From Rhizobium sp. BK602 (lineage in GTDB: Bacteria > Pseudomonadota > Alphaproteobacteria > Rhizobiales > Rhizobiaceae), in the NCBI RefSeq assembly GCF_014195095.1, contig NZ_JACIBC010000002.1:434001-498000 (forward strand): DNA of 64,000 nt. Direction: 5' to 3'. A program made the translations under genes and the position numbers. Shown piece by piece: positions 42,856-50,963 of this stretch (position 1 is the first letter of the stretch; each line of letters opens with the position of its first letter). The notes under the pieces are model-generated. The model was not told where the DNA came from. It saw nothing but the letters and a program-made list of their open reading frames with translations, and made no database searches.

Positions 42856-43129
42856 TTTCGACCGTGGGCGCTTTGCAGACGATATCGGGCGTTGGCTGGA
42901 GCGCGAGGGGATTTCCTATCGCGCCGCGTCGGCGCTGCATCCCTGCCTCAATCCCGCGATGCTGTCGCGGGCGGTCCATCAGCGCGATCTGAGCGTGACG
43001 AGCGTGCTGCTGCTTTCCCGCGTCGCAGGTCTCGACCCGATGCTTTATCTCGTCCTTCCGGTTCAGAAAAATCAAGCCGTTACAGCGATTGAGTCCCGTG
43101 AAACATCAGAGATGGAAGGCGGTTGGTGA
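42845..43129 (+). CDS. Hypothetical HTH-like phage protein
   Basis: 94 aa from ATG 42845. DDIGRWLEREGISYRAASALHPCLNPAMLSRAVHQRDLSVTSVLLLSRVAGLDPMLYL fits a small HTH with a preceding dimer helix. Overlaps both neighbours. Likely a minor regulator. Confidence 0.6.
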   Translation: MQADFDRGRFADDIGRWLEREGISYRAASALHPCLNPAMLSRAVHQRDLSVTSVLLLSRVAGLDPMLYLVLPVQKNQAVTAIESRETSEMEGGW

Positions 43130-43311
43130 TGAGCATCGAAACCGGATGGTGGTGGCTGCCGTTGCTGCTGACGGCCCTCGTCTTCCTGCTGGCGCTCGCC
43201 AATTTGGGGCCTGGGCGGGGCGCTATTTCGGCTCTGCGCAACGGCGCGCTGTTCGCCGCCGCTGTCGTCGCCTCGGCCGCTGTCTGGCTCATGTGGGCGA
43301 TGGTGCTGTGA
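43129..43311 (+). CDS. Small two-helix membrane protein
   Basis: 60 aa from ATG 43129, eight bases after GGAAGG. Two hydrophobic helices (WWWLPLLLTALVFLLALANL and LFAAAVVASAAVWLMWAMVL) joined by a short basic loop. Size and layout recall a holin, but the location is wrong for a lysis cassette. Overlaps neighbours by one base at each end. Confidence 0.55.
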   Translation: MSIETGWWWLPLLLTALVFLLALANLGPGRGAISALRNGALFAAAVVASAAVWLMWAMVL

Positions 43312-43598
43312 TGAGCGATTTTCTACCGATCCTGGAAGAGCTGGAACAGTGCCAGAGCCATGCCGAGCGCAGGGCGTGGCTGATGTCCGTGCCGAATTAC
43401 GTCTTCCATCGCGAGCATTTGAATCTGCGCCGCATCCTCGACGCTGCCGGTCATCACGCCGCCATCGCCTATGCCCAGGCCAAGCTTGCCGAACAGACGG
43501 CGACGCGCCTCGCCGACGGCTCCATCCCGATCACCATTCTGTCGGCGGTCTACATCGCCGAAACCGATCTCAAGATTTCCGCGCGAGAGGGAGGCTAG
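43311..43598 (+). CDS. Hypothetical phage protein
   Basis: 95 aa from ATG 43311. Helical: EELEQCQSHAERRAWLMSVPNYVFHREHLNLRRILDAAGHHAAIAYAQAKLAEQTATRLADGSIP. No family recognised. Last gene of this tight block before an opposing gene. Confidence 0.6.
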   Translation: MSDFLPILEELEQCQSHAERRAWLMSVPNYVFHREHLNLRRILDAAGHHAAIAYAQAKLAEQTATRLADGSIPITILSAVYIAETDLKISAREGG

Positions 43599-43613
43599 TT
43601 GATGCTGGATGCA

Positions 43614-44360
43614 CTATCGCTCGCCGACCGAGCGAGCAACATTGATGTCATCGGTGATGTCGGCGGCTTCCGTAATCTTGCCGCGCCACTTCGCATTGAA
43701 TGCCTTCGCATCCTCGATCAGCAGGTTGAGGTAGCCAATGCAATCGATGTTCCATTGGATGATCTTTGCGGCAATCTCCGGCCCATCCCTTTCAAGGGTT
43801 TCCTTGCTCATGATCGGATAGAGATTGTAGCTGGTTCGATATCTCCCGATTTCCTCGATCAGGCGATCGGCCCGTCCGACCAGGGGCTTGGCCAGCAGGG
43901 CGTAGTCAAAGCCGATCCTTTCTGCATACTCGTCGATGACCGGGCTTTTCATCGCCTCTTCGATTGCTTTCACGGAGTCCGGAAAGCGGGCGAATTCCCT
44001 AGGATAATTGACGGCTTCGCTGCGAAGGCGTGCGATCGTCTCTGTGCATGCGCCCAGGCTGACCAGAAGCCCGGCCAGCAGCTTCCGTGTGAGCGCAAGC
44101 CGGCCCATGATCTCCAGCTCGACATTCTCTCGCTGATGTCTGTTTGCTTCCGCGCGCTGGCCGTTCATCGTGCGGATCGTCACGTATGCGGCAAGGGCGG
44201 CGACCCAGCCGCTCAAGGCGGAGATCCATTCCCGAACGCAGGCTTCGTCAGCTTTGCAGAAAAGCTCGCGATGATCCCATGGGCTCAGCCAGATCAGGAA
44301 GACCGCTGCCGGCAGGATGAGAACTGCGCATCCGCCGAAATGTCGCTTGCACCATTCCAT
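43614..44360 (-). CDS. Membrane-anchored phage protein on opposite strand (moron-like)
   Basis: 248 aa from ATG 44360 behind AGGGAA. Two hydrophobic segments (CAVLILPAAVFLIWLSPW, ISALSGWVAALAAYVTIRTM) flank a short Cys-containing loop (FCKADEACVRE). A long helical cytoplasmic domain follows (ENVELEIMGRLALTRKLLAGLLVSLGACTETIARL onward). It is transcribed against every neighbour, the signature of an independently expressed prophage cargo gene. A role in superinfection exclusion or sensing is conjecture. Confidence 0.65.
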   Translation of the reverse strand: MEWCKRHFGGCAVLILPAAVFLIWLSPWDHRELFCKADEACVREWISALSGWVAALAAYVTIRTMNGQRAEANRHQRENVELEIMGRLALTRKLLAGLLVSLGACTETIARLRSEAVNYPREFARFPDSVKAIEEAMKSPVIDEYAERIGFDYALLAKPLVGRADRLIEEIGRYRTSYNLYPIMSKETLERDGPEIAAKIIQWNIDCIGYLNLLIEDAKAFNAKWRGKITEAADITDDINVARSVGER

Positions 44361-44475
44361 CGTGGCTTCCCTCCGTCGATTGCATCGACCGTAGCGCTTT
44401 CGCGCGTCGGTATGCAAGCGGCCTACACGGGCGCCAATTTCGAATTTTTCACCATCAATGACGGGGCGGATTGAC

Positions 44476-46707
44476 ATGTATATGGAGACGCTTTTCGGCG
44501 GCGCCACCACGGCAGACCTTCACGGGAGATTCGGCCATCTGCCGCCGATGATCATTGACAGTTTCGCCGGCGGCGGCGGGGCATCGACCGGGATTGAGAT
44601 GGCGCTTGGCCGCTCGCCCGATATCGCCATCAACCACAATGCCGATGCGCTGGCGCTGCATGCCGCTAACCATCCGGATACGCTGCACCTGTCGGAAAAC
44701 GTCTACAAGGTCGACCCGCTCGACTATCTCAGGGGACGGCATATCGGGCTGGCGTGGTTTTCGCCCGATTGCAAGCATTTTTCCAAGGCCAAGGGCGGCA
44801 AGCCCGTCGAGCGCAATATCCGCGATCTCTGCTGGATCATACCCGGATGGGTCGACCGCATCCAGAAGAGCGGCGGCAAGGTCGACGTGATCATCATGGA
44901 GAATGTCGAGGAATTCAAGGATTACGGCCCGCTCGTGCAGACCGATCGCGGGCTGATGCCGGACCCGGAGCGCAAGGGCGAGACCTTCCGCAAGTGGTGC
45001 AAGACTATCCGGCGCCTTGGCGGCAGGATCGAACATCGCGAGTTGCGGGCCTGCGACTACGGCGCACCGACCATCCGCAAGCGCCTGTTCGTCATCATCC
45101 GCTTCGACGGGCAGAAGATCGTCTGGCCGAAGCCGACACATGGGGCGCCCGCCGACCCGGATGTGATCGCCGGGCGCAAGCTGCCCTGGCGCACCGCGGC
45201 GGAGATCATCGACTGGTCGCTTCCGTGCCCGTCGATCTTCGATAGCGGCGACGAGATTATGGCCAAGCATGGCCTGAGGGCCGTCCGCCCGCTCGCCGAC
45301 AACACCATGGCCCGCGTGGCGCGCGGGATGAAACGCTATGTGCTCGATGCGGAGCGGCCGTTCATCGTCAGCATCGCACATGGCGATAGCGGCGGTCGGC
45401 GGGAATATTCGATCGACGATCCCTATGGTGTCGTGACTGCTGGCGGCATCGGCCACGCTGTCGTGTCCCCGCATCTTGCTTCCTATTACAGCCACTCAGG
45501 AAATCGCAGCGAGCGCACCAGCGAGATCGATGACCCGTTGGCGACGGTGACCTGCGAGAACCGCCACGCGGTGATCGCGCCATCCGTTATCCGATTCAAT
45601 ACCGGCGCGACGGGGCAGGATGCGCGCGAGCCATTGTCGACCGTCACGGCAAACGGCTACATCAAGCGTCCTGGCGGCGCAGCGCCCCTTGGTGTCATCG
45701 CTCCCCACCTGATGACGATGCGCAATTCCGGCAAGCCGTTCAACGAGGCCGACGAGCCGGCGCATACGATTACGGCTGGCGGCGCTGGCTTGACGCTTGT
45801 GGCGCCGGTCCTGACGGCGGCGCAGCAGGGAGGATCGGTGCGTAGCGTGGAGGCACCACACCATACAATCATCGCCAGCGCGAAGGATCAGAATTCGATC
45901 ATCGTTCCAACGCTGGTCGGCTGTGGCGGCAGGGCCGGGCAAAGCAGGCCGCGCGGCGGAGACGAACCGACCGCGACAGTGACAGCCAAGGCTGACGTAT
46001 GCGTCGCTACCGCCTTCATTGCTCAGCACAACAATGACAGCCGCCGCGTCGGCGGCGTCAATCCGGGCCGCGGCGCGGACGAGCCGGTCTCGACAGTGAC
46101 GGCGACGGGCGCGCAGCAGGGCGTGGTTTCCGCTTTCATTTCCCGCCAGTTTAGCACGTCCACCGGCCATGAGGCAGACAAGCCGCTTGCGACCACGATG
46201 GCGGACGGTGGCGGCAAGTCGATGCTCGTTGCGCCTTACCTTCAGGCTTATTACGGAACGGGCGACGGTGGCGAGGAAGACCAGCCTTGCCGCACGATCA
46301 CCACCAAGGACCGCCACGGCCATGTCGAGGCCTGGATCGACGCACCGCCCTTCACCGAGGCGCAGGCGGCTCGGGCGCGGCAGGTCGCCGATTTCCTGCG
46401 GGCGCACGGGTTCTGGGACGAGCGCGAGTTCGTGACCATCGAGATCGGCGGAGAGACCTTCGTCATCGTCGATATCGGCATGCGGATGCTGACGCCGCGC
46501 GAGCTGTACAATGCCCAGGGCTTCCCGCCGCACTATGTCATAGATGGCGTCTGGATCTCGCCGGAGAGCGGCGGAGAGCCGACCTGGCGGCCATTCGCCA
46601 AGTCGGTGCAGGTGAGTTGCGTCGGGAATTCGGTCTCGCCCGTCATGGCGGAGGCGCTGGTTGCCGCCAATGCCGATCATTGCCGCGTCGAAAGGATGGC
46701 GGCATGA
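44476..46707 (+). CDS. C5-cytosine DNA methyltransferase with repeat array
   Basis: 743 aa from ATG 44476; ATG 44482 is an alternative. Motif I is IDSFAGGGGASTG. Motif IV is WFSPDCKHFS, with PDC where PPC is usual. Motif VI is ENVEEF and motif VIII YGAPTIRKRLFVI. Motifs IX-X are MLTPRELYNAQGFPPHYV and SCVGNSVSPVMAEALV. Between VIII and IX lie nine degenerate repeats of the form D-x-P-x-x-T-V-T, replacing a conventional target-recognition domain. Predicted to methylate phage DNA and defeat restriction. Confidence 0.9.
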   Translation: MYMETLFGGATTADLHGRFGHLPPMIIDSFAGGGGASTGIEMALGRSPDIAINHNADALALHAANHPDTLHLSENVYKVDPLDYLRGRHIGLAWFSPDCKHFSKAKGGKPVERNIRDLCWIIPGWVDRIQKSGGKVDVIIMENVEEFKDYGPLVQTDRGLMPDPERKGETFRKWCKTIRRLGGRIEHRELRACDYGAPTIRKRLFVIIRFDGQKIVWPKPTHGAPADPDVIAGRKLPWRTAAEIIDWSLPCPSIFDSGDEIMAKHGLRAVRPLADNTMARVARGMKRYVLDAERPFIVSIAHGDSGGRREYSIDDPYGVVTAGGIGHAVVSPHLASYYSHSGNRSERTSEIDDPLATVTCENRHAVIAPSVIRFNTGATGQDAREPLSTVTANGYIKRPGGAAPLGVIAPHLMTMRNSGKPFNEADEPAHTITAGGAGLTLVAPVLTAAQQGGSVRSVEAPHHTIIASAKDQNSIIVPTLVGCGGRAGQSRPRGGDEPTATVTAKADVCVATAFIAQHNNDSRRVGGVNPGRGADEPVSTVTATGAQQGVVSAFISRQFSTSTGHEADKPLATTMADGGGKSMLVAPYLQAYYGTGDGGEEDQPCRTITTKDRHGHVEAWIDAPPFTEAQAARARQVADFLRAHGFWDEREFVTIEIGGETFVIVDIGMRMLTPRELYNAQGFPPHYVIDGVWISPESGGEPTWRPFAKSVQVSCVGNSVSPVMAEALVAANADHCRVERMAA
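45408..46341 (+). repeat. Nine degenerate repeats inside the C5-methyltransferase gene
   Basis: Successive units contain DDPYGVVTAG, DDPLATVTCE, REPLSTVTAN, DEPAHTITAG, EAPHHTIIAS, DEPTATVTAK, DEPVSTVTAT, DKPLATTMAD and DQPCRTITTK, each followed by a hydrophobic V-x-P/A-x-[IVL] strand, roughly 25-40 residues apart. The DNA is diverged, so the units are old protein repeats. Confidence 0.8.
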
Positions 46708-47255
46708 AGCCCATGACTGCGCAGGATATTCTCGATGGCCTGATCGGCTGGTCCGAGAACAAGATATGGGCGGCGGAGCTGGCCTTTTTTGCCGGTATGC
46801 GGCGGATCGACTTCTGGACGCTGGAGCCGACGGCTTCGCAGGGGTTCCGCACCTGCTCCTATGAGATCAAGATTTCGCGGGCGGATTTCCGGCGTGACAG
46901 CGACGAGAAACAGAGCGGCGCGCTGATGTATTCCGACCGCTTCTGGTATGTCACACCGCCCGATCTCCTGCGCCGGGACGATCTGCCGGACTGGGCAGGC
47001 CTGCAGGAATGGACCGGCAAGGAGTTCCGTGTCATCCGCCGCGCGCCGAAGCTGGAGCGGCGGGAGCCGAGCTGGGAACTGCTAGTCTCGATCCTGCGCA
47101 ATTCCGGCGATTGCCGGCGCGATATCGGGCTGATCAAGGCGCAGCTGACCTATTATCAGGCTCGCGAGGCACGGGAGAAACGCTGGAAGCAGGTTGCCGA
47201 CGACCGCAAGATGGAGCGCTTTCTGCGCCGCCATCGGCAGGGAGGCGCGCTATGA
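46704..47255 (+). CDS. MmcB-like PD-(D/E)XK protein
   Basis: 183 aa, overlapping the methyltransferase stop (ATGA). DFWTLEPTASQGFRTCSYEIKISRADFRRDSDEKQSGALMYSDRFWYVTPPDLL has the E-x-K and aromatic strand pattern of MmcB-like nuclease-fold proteins. The tail (AQLTYYQAREAREKRWKQVADDRKMERFLRRHRQ) is a basic helix. Could be a repair or restriction-type nuclease paired with the modification genes. Confidence 0.65.
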   Translation: MKPMTAQDILDGLIGWSENKIWAAELAFFAGMRRIDFWTLEPTASQGFRTCSYEIKISRADFRRDSDEKQSGALMYSDRFWYVTPPDLLRRDDLPDWAGLQEWTGKEFRVIRRAPKLERREPSWELLVSILRNSGDCRRDIGLIKAQLTYYQAREAREKRWKQVADDRKMERFLRRHRQGGAL

Positions 47256-48469
47256 AGCCCCTCCAGCCGACGCTCTTCGAGGGCAGCAAACGGCTCGTCT
47301 ATGACGAGGCGATCGAACTGACGCTGCAATCCATGCAGGCCTACGGCCCGACGCATGAGCATTGGGGTATTGCCTGGTCTGGCGGCAAGGACAGCAGCGC
47401 GACGTTGACGCTGATTCTGCACCTTCTGGAAACTGGCCGCCTCGCTCCACCGAAGAGCCTGACGATCTTCTATGCCGACACCCGGCAGGAGCTGCCGCCG
47501 CTCGCTATGGCCGCGGCCGAGATCATGCGGCAACTGGCCGAGCGCGGTATCCGCTGCGAGGTGGTCAGGGCGCCGCTCGACAAGCGATTCCTTGTCTACA
47601 TCCTCGGCCGGGGCGTGCCGCCGCCGAACAACAATACGCTGCGCTGGTGCACGCGCCAGATCAAGGTCGATCCGATGACGCAGGCGCTCGCTGAGCGGCT
47701 CGACGCGCTGGACGGCAATATCCTGATGATCACCGGCGTCCGGCAGGGTGAGAGCGCGGTGCGCGACGGGCGCATCGCCATGTCCTGCGGCAAGGACGGC
47801 GCGGAGTGCGGGCAAGGCTGGTATCAGCAGGTGCTGCCGCAATCGAAGGGCATCCGCGGGCGGATCGCCACGCTGGCGCCGATCCTGCATTGGCGGGTCT
47901 GCAACGTCTGGGACTGGCTGCGCATCTATGCGCCCATGCGCGAATATGGCGGCTGGGCGACGGCGGCGATCGCCGACGCCTATGGTGGCGACGAGGCGAC
48001 CGAGATCAATGCTCGGACCGGCTGCATCGGCTGCCCGCTGGCCAGCAAGGAAAAGGCGCTGGAAACGGTGCTGGCCTCGCCCGATTGGGCTTACCTTGCG
48101 CCTTTGCGCGGGCTGAAGCCGCTCTATCGCGAGCTGCGGGAGCCGCGTCATCGGCTGCGCAAGGCTGGGCTAGAACGCCTGAAGGACGGCTCTATCGCAG
48201 CCAATCCGCAGCGCATGGGGCCGCTGACCTTTGAGGCCCGGCTGATGGCGCTCGACCGCGTTCTCTCGATTCAAGCCGAATGCAATGCTGCGGCGGCACG
48301 CCTCGGCCGGCCGGTCATCGATCTGCTCAATGCGGAAGAGGAGGCGCGTATCCGCGCGCTGATCACGGCCGGAACCTGGCCGGACGGCTGGGATGGCGAC
48401 GAGCCGGTCGCCGACACGCCGATGGACACGATTTTTGCCGACGGCTCCGTGCAGCCGTTGTTTATTTGA
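47252..48469 (+). CDS. PAPS-reductase / DndC-like PP-loop protein
   Basis: 405 aa from ATG 47252, which overlaps the previous stop. PP-loop WSGGKDSSATLTLIL (SGGKDSS 43-49), FYADTRQELPP, and RWCTRQIKVDPM. A C-terminal cysteine cluster includes SCGKDGAECGQGW and RTGCIGCPLASKEKALETV. The pattern is shared by PAPS reductases and DndC, the sulfur-transfer enzyme of DNA phosphorothioation. No dndA/D/E partners are visible, so its product is uncertain. Confidence 0.82.
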   Translation: MKPLQPTLFEGSKRLVYDEAIELTLQSMQAYGPTHEHWGIAWSGGKDSSATLTLILHLLETGRLAPPKSLTIFYADTRQELPPLAMAAAEIMRQLAERGIRCEVVRAPLDKRFLVYILGRGVPPPNNNTLRWCTRQIKVDPMTQALAERLDALDGNILMITGVRQGESAVRDGRIAMSCGKDGAECGQGWYQQVLPQSKGIRGRIATLAPILHWRVCNVWDWLRIYAPMREYGGWATAAIADAYGGDEATEINARTGCIGCPLASKEKALETVLASPDWAYLAPLRGLKPLYRELREPRHRLRKAGLERLKDGSIAANPQRMGPLTFEARLMALDRVLSIQAECNAAAARLGRPVIDLLNAEEEARIRALITAGTWPDGWDGDEPVADTPMDTIFADGSVQPLFI

Positions 48470-48477
48470 GGTGGGAC

Positions 48478-49857
48478 GTGAGTGCATTTCTGCTCGGGGC
48501 CGGCTTTAAGGCCGATATGGGAACGCAGAGCCGCAAGCTCGTTCTGCTGAAGCTGATCGATGCCTGCGACGACGATGGGACGCGTATTTTCCCGGCCATG
48601 GCGACGGTCGCGCGCGCGGCGCAATGCTCGACGCGGCAAGTGCAGCGGGAAATCAAATCCTTCCTGGCTATTGGTTTGCTGCGACTTGTGCGGGCGGGTG
48701 GCAATGGGCCGAAATCGACCAATGAGTACTCTCTCGATCTCGATGTTCTGTTTGCGATCACGCGCGACGGCTGGGACGCCTATGCGGCCTCGATCGGCGC
48801 TTCTGTCGAGGCGGATGCCCCGGAAAATAAGGGTGACACCATGTCACCCTTGGAAAATAAGGGTGACATTGACGACGCGCTAAGGGTGACACCAGAGACG
48901 CTTAAGGGTGACAATGGGAGTCATACAACCCCTCCTTACCCCTCCAATAACCCCTCAGAAGAGAGAGCGCGCGAGCGCGATCATTCCGGATCGGTTGTAA
49001 ACGCGGATCTGACCAAGCGGGTTCAGAAGTTCTGCACAGGCGACGGCTACCGGGAGGGCGAATGGGCGAAGTGGGCGACCTCGACGATCGGTCACATCGC
49101 CAAGGAGTTCGCCAAGCTTGCGCCGGAGGAACAGCGATTGGCCTGCGAATGGCGCGATGCCTTCCTGGCGAAATGCAAGCGAGATCGCGTGACGAAGCCC
49201 ATGCCGGTGGCGAACTATTTCCGCGACAAGGTCTGGGAGATGCTGACGGAAGCCGACAAGGCGGTCGTCAGGCCGGTTGCAGGCGGTGCGCCGGCGGTCT
49301 CCGGCGGCAAGGTCGCGGTGCCCGTCTTCGGGCCGGCATTCGCGGCGGCCAGGGCCTGGGCGCTTGTGAAGGGGCCGGTGTATTTCGAACTTCCGGACGA
49401 TCTGCGCGGGAAGGTCACGGCCTCGTACGAGGCCTATGCGAGGGCATCGTCCACATCGGCGCTGAACTATCGCCAGAAGCTCGGCCTTTTCCTCGACGAT
49501 GCCGGAGAGCTGGTTTTCCCGGACGATTTCGAGGCGCGGGAATGGGAGCGCCGCAAGATCGACGAGGGCTATCCGGAAGTCATTCGACTGCACGCGGCGG
49601 CCAAGGACCGCAATCACGTCACGGTGGAGCCGATCTTCGAGCGGCTGAAGGATCTCTGCGAGGCGGTGCCCGTCGGCTCACAGATGTGGGAACGCTGGCG
49701 CTCCTATCACGAGGATCAGGGCTGGCCATTCGTGCCGACGCCGGCCGTGATGAAGGTCGTGTTCTTTCCGAAGGGCGGACCTCATGGACTTCAGGAATTC
49801 GAATTTGCCGTCCGAGAGGCGGCCAACAAGGAGCGGAGCGATGACCATGCAGCGTAA
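48478..49857 (+). CDS. Phage replication initiator with internal iterons
   Basis: 459 aa from GTG 48478 after GAGGTGGGAC. N-terminal winged helix: LLKLIDACDDDGTRIFPAMATVARAAQCSTRQVQREIKSFLAIGLLRLVRAGGNG. A low-complexity central part (ENKGDTMSPLENKGD...) is encoded by repeated TAAGGGTGACA units. Helical C-terminal regions follow. The layout (DNA-binding head, iterons inside the gene) parallels lambda O. No helicase motif, so it would recruit host replication proteins. Confidence 0.72.
   Translation: MSAFLLGAGFKADMGTQSRKLVLLKLIDACDDDGTRIFPAMATVARAAQCSTRQVQREIKSFLAIGLLRLVRAGGNGPKSTNEYSLDLDVLFAITRDGWDAYAASIGASVEADAPENKGDTMSPLENKGDIDDALRVTPETLKGDNGSHTTPPYPSNNPSEERARERDHSGSVVNADLTKRVQKFCTGDGYREGEWAKWATSTIGHIAKEFAKLAPEEQRLACEWRDAFLAKCKRDRVTKPMPVANYFRDKVWEMLTEADKAVVRPVAGGAPAVSGGKVAVPVFGPAFAAARAWALVKGPVYFELPDDLRGKVTASYEAYARASSTSALNYRQKLGLFLDDAGELVFPDDFEAREWERRKIDEGYPEVIRLHAAAKDRNHVTVEPIFERLKDLCEAVPVGSQMWERWRSYHEDQGWPFVPTPAVMKVVFFPKGGPHGLQEFEFAVREAANKERSDDHAA
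48828..48913 (+). repeat. Iteron-like repeats, candidate phage replication origin
   Basis: TAAGGGTGACA occurs at 48828, 48858, 48881 and 48903, with an inverted AAGGGTGACA at 48842-48851. Four direct copies spaced 30, 23 and 22 bp within the replication gene are typical of an initiator-bound origin. A pyrimidine-rich stretch follows (48925-48960). Confidence 0.75.
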
Positions 49858-50533
49858 GATCACCGGAAACAAGATCAGCTATAAGCCGATGATCGAGGCT
49901 GAACTGTCGATCCATGAACGGGATCGGGCCTATCGCCGCCAGGAACGCGTGGAGCGGGCGAAGCGAATCGCTGAGAATCAGTTGCGCGCCGCATCGGTGC
50001 GGATCGTCAAACGGAGGCCGAAGGACGCGCATTGGTACTGCCTGCGCGTCGAAACGGGTCGCGAATTCGCTGTGGAAAAACTTTTGCAGGATGCGAATGT
50101 GGAGGTTTGTTCTCCGCGCGAGAAGTGGGTGAAGGTCCGTCGCGGGGAGAAAATCGAAGGCGAAATTCCGTTCTTTCCATCCTATTTGCTGGTGCATTGT
50201 GTACCGTCGGCGGATGCATTCGCGGGCCTGAAACGACAGAAATACGTGATCGATATCGTCGGCGGAGAGAATGGATATCATGTGATTCAGGACGAAGATG
50301 TTGAGGTATTCAAGGCACTTACGCAGAGCACTGAAGCGCCGCGCATCGCGACCGACAAGACCATGACGGACGGCGATCGGGCTGCGATCATCCTCGGCCC
50401 ATTCGTCGGATTTGAGTGTGTGGTTCTGGCGGTCAAGTGGTCGCGGCAGGCGAGGGCGCGGGTGCTGATCAATGTCGGTGGTAGGCAGTTCGAGATCGAT
50501 AGCATGCCGCTTGCATTTCTCAAAAAGCTGTGA
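49841..50533 (+). CDS. NusG-like phage transcription factor
   Basis: 230 aa from ATG 49841 behind AAGGAG. After a basic helical leader, the NGN domain reads HWYCLRVETGREFAVEKLLQDANVEVCSPREKWVKVRRGEKIEGEIPFFPSYLLVHC. The C-terminal KOW-like part is GDRAAIILGPFVGFECVVLAVKWSRQARARVLINVGG. Specialised NusG paralogues (RfaH type) modulate elongation or termination of particular operons. Placed immediately before a terminator and the late genes, it may be the phage antiterminator. Confidence 0.82.
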   Translation: MTMQRKITGNKISYKPMIEAELSIHERDRAYRRQERVERAKRIAENQLRAASVRIVKRRPKDAHWYCLRVETGREFAVEKLLQDANVEVCSPREKWVKVRRGEKIEGEIPFFPSYLLVHCVPSADAFAGLKRQKYVIDIVGGENGYHVIQDEDVEVFKALTQSTEAPRIATDKTMTDGDRAAIILGPFVGFECVVLAVKWSRQARARVLINVGGRQFEIDSMPLAFLKKL

Positions 50534-50710
50534 GAGTCATTTGTCCATTGGACGAGCCGATCAATGCAACCCTCCGATCCCCGACGCACCGACGACGGGC
50601 AGAGCAGGCGAAGGCGCCTCAGGGAACATGCACCCGGCCCCAGCCCTGAATGCCTCCTGATGAGGCGACCGAGTCAGGGTCAGTGCGACAGCTATGAGTA
50701 CCAGATAACA

Positions 50711-50735
50711 GGCGGCCCTCGGGTCGCCTTTTCCT
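50711..50735 (+). terminator. Intrinsic terminator before late genes
   Basis: GGCGGCC-CTCG-GGTCGCC stem (one G-T pair) followed by TTTTCCTTT. It lies 178 bp after the nusG-like gene and upstream of terminase. The flanking 50534-50963 interval has no supported gene. Confidence 0.6.
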
Positions 50736-50777
50736 TTGCCAGTAGCTCGGCCTGGCCACGAGGCGAGGGCGCAAGCC

Positions 50778-50800
50778 CCGTGAAACATGATGTTTCACGG
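50778..50800. other. 23-bp palindrome upstream of terminase
   Basis: Eleven-base arms CCGTGAAACAT and ATGTTTCACGG around a single G, perfectly symmetrical. GTGAAACA and TGTTTCAC are the two halves of a ParB-type parS site but in swapped order. A regulator or packaging-protein site is more likely given its place before the terminase genes. No T run follows. Confidence 0.7.
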
Positions 50801-50921
50801 ACCGACCGACCCCACCCCACCCCCTGGGTCAAGGGACCGTACCCCCCCGTTTCGCCCGCCTGCGGGCCCGGAGGACCCCGCGGGGTGCCCAGTCTGACGC
50901 TAAAATCGAAGCCTAAACTTC

Positions 50922-50958
50922 TAAAGAACAGCTAAAGAGCTAAAGAACCCGGTAAAGA
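50922..50958 (+). repeat. Four TAAAGA repeats before small terminase
   Basis: TAAAGA at 50922, 50933, 50941 and 50953 in an A-rich patch ending just before the small-terminase ribosome site. Repeats in this position can be binding sites for the small terminase (pac/cosB). Confidence 0.45.
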
Positions 50959-50963
50959 GCGAG

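Noticed and set aside
43129..43311. Holin
   Set aside because: Two-helix layout fits, but it is in an early-gene block with no endolysin neighbour.
48829..48851. Hairpin in the replication gene as a terminator
   Set aside because: AAGGGTGACA-CCA-TGTCACCCTT is symmetrical but lies inside a coding frame with no T tract; better explained as two opposed iterons.
50778..50800. Palindrome as a bacterial parS site
   Set aside because: The half-sites are in the opposite order to the parS consensus and no parAB genes are nearby in the phage.
50564..50935. 123-aa open frame in the gap before terminase
   Set aside because: Composition is low-complexity Pro/Arg/Ser, it crosses a terminator hairpin and a palindrome, and has no ribosome site.
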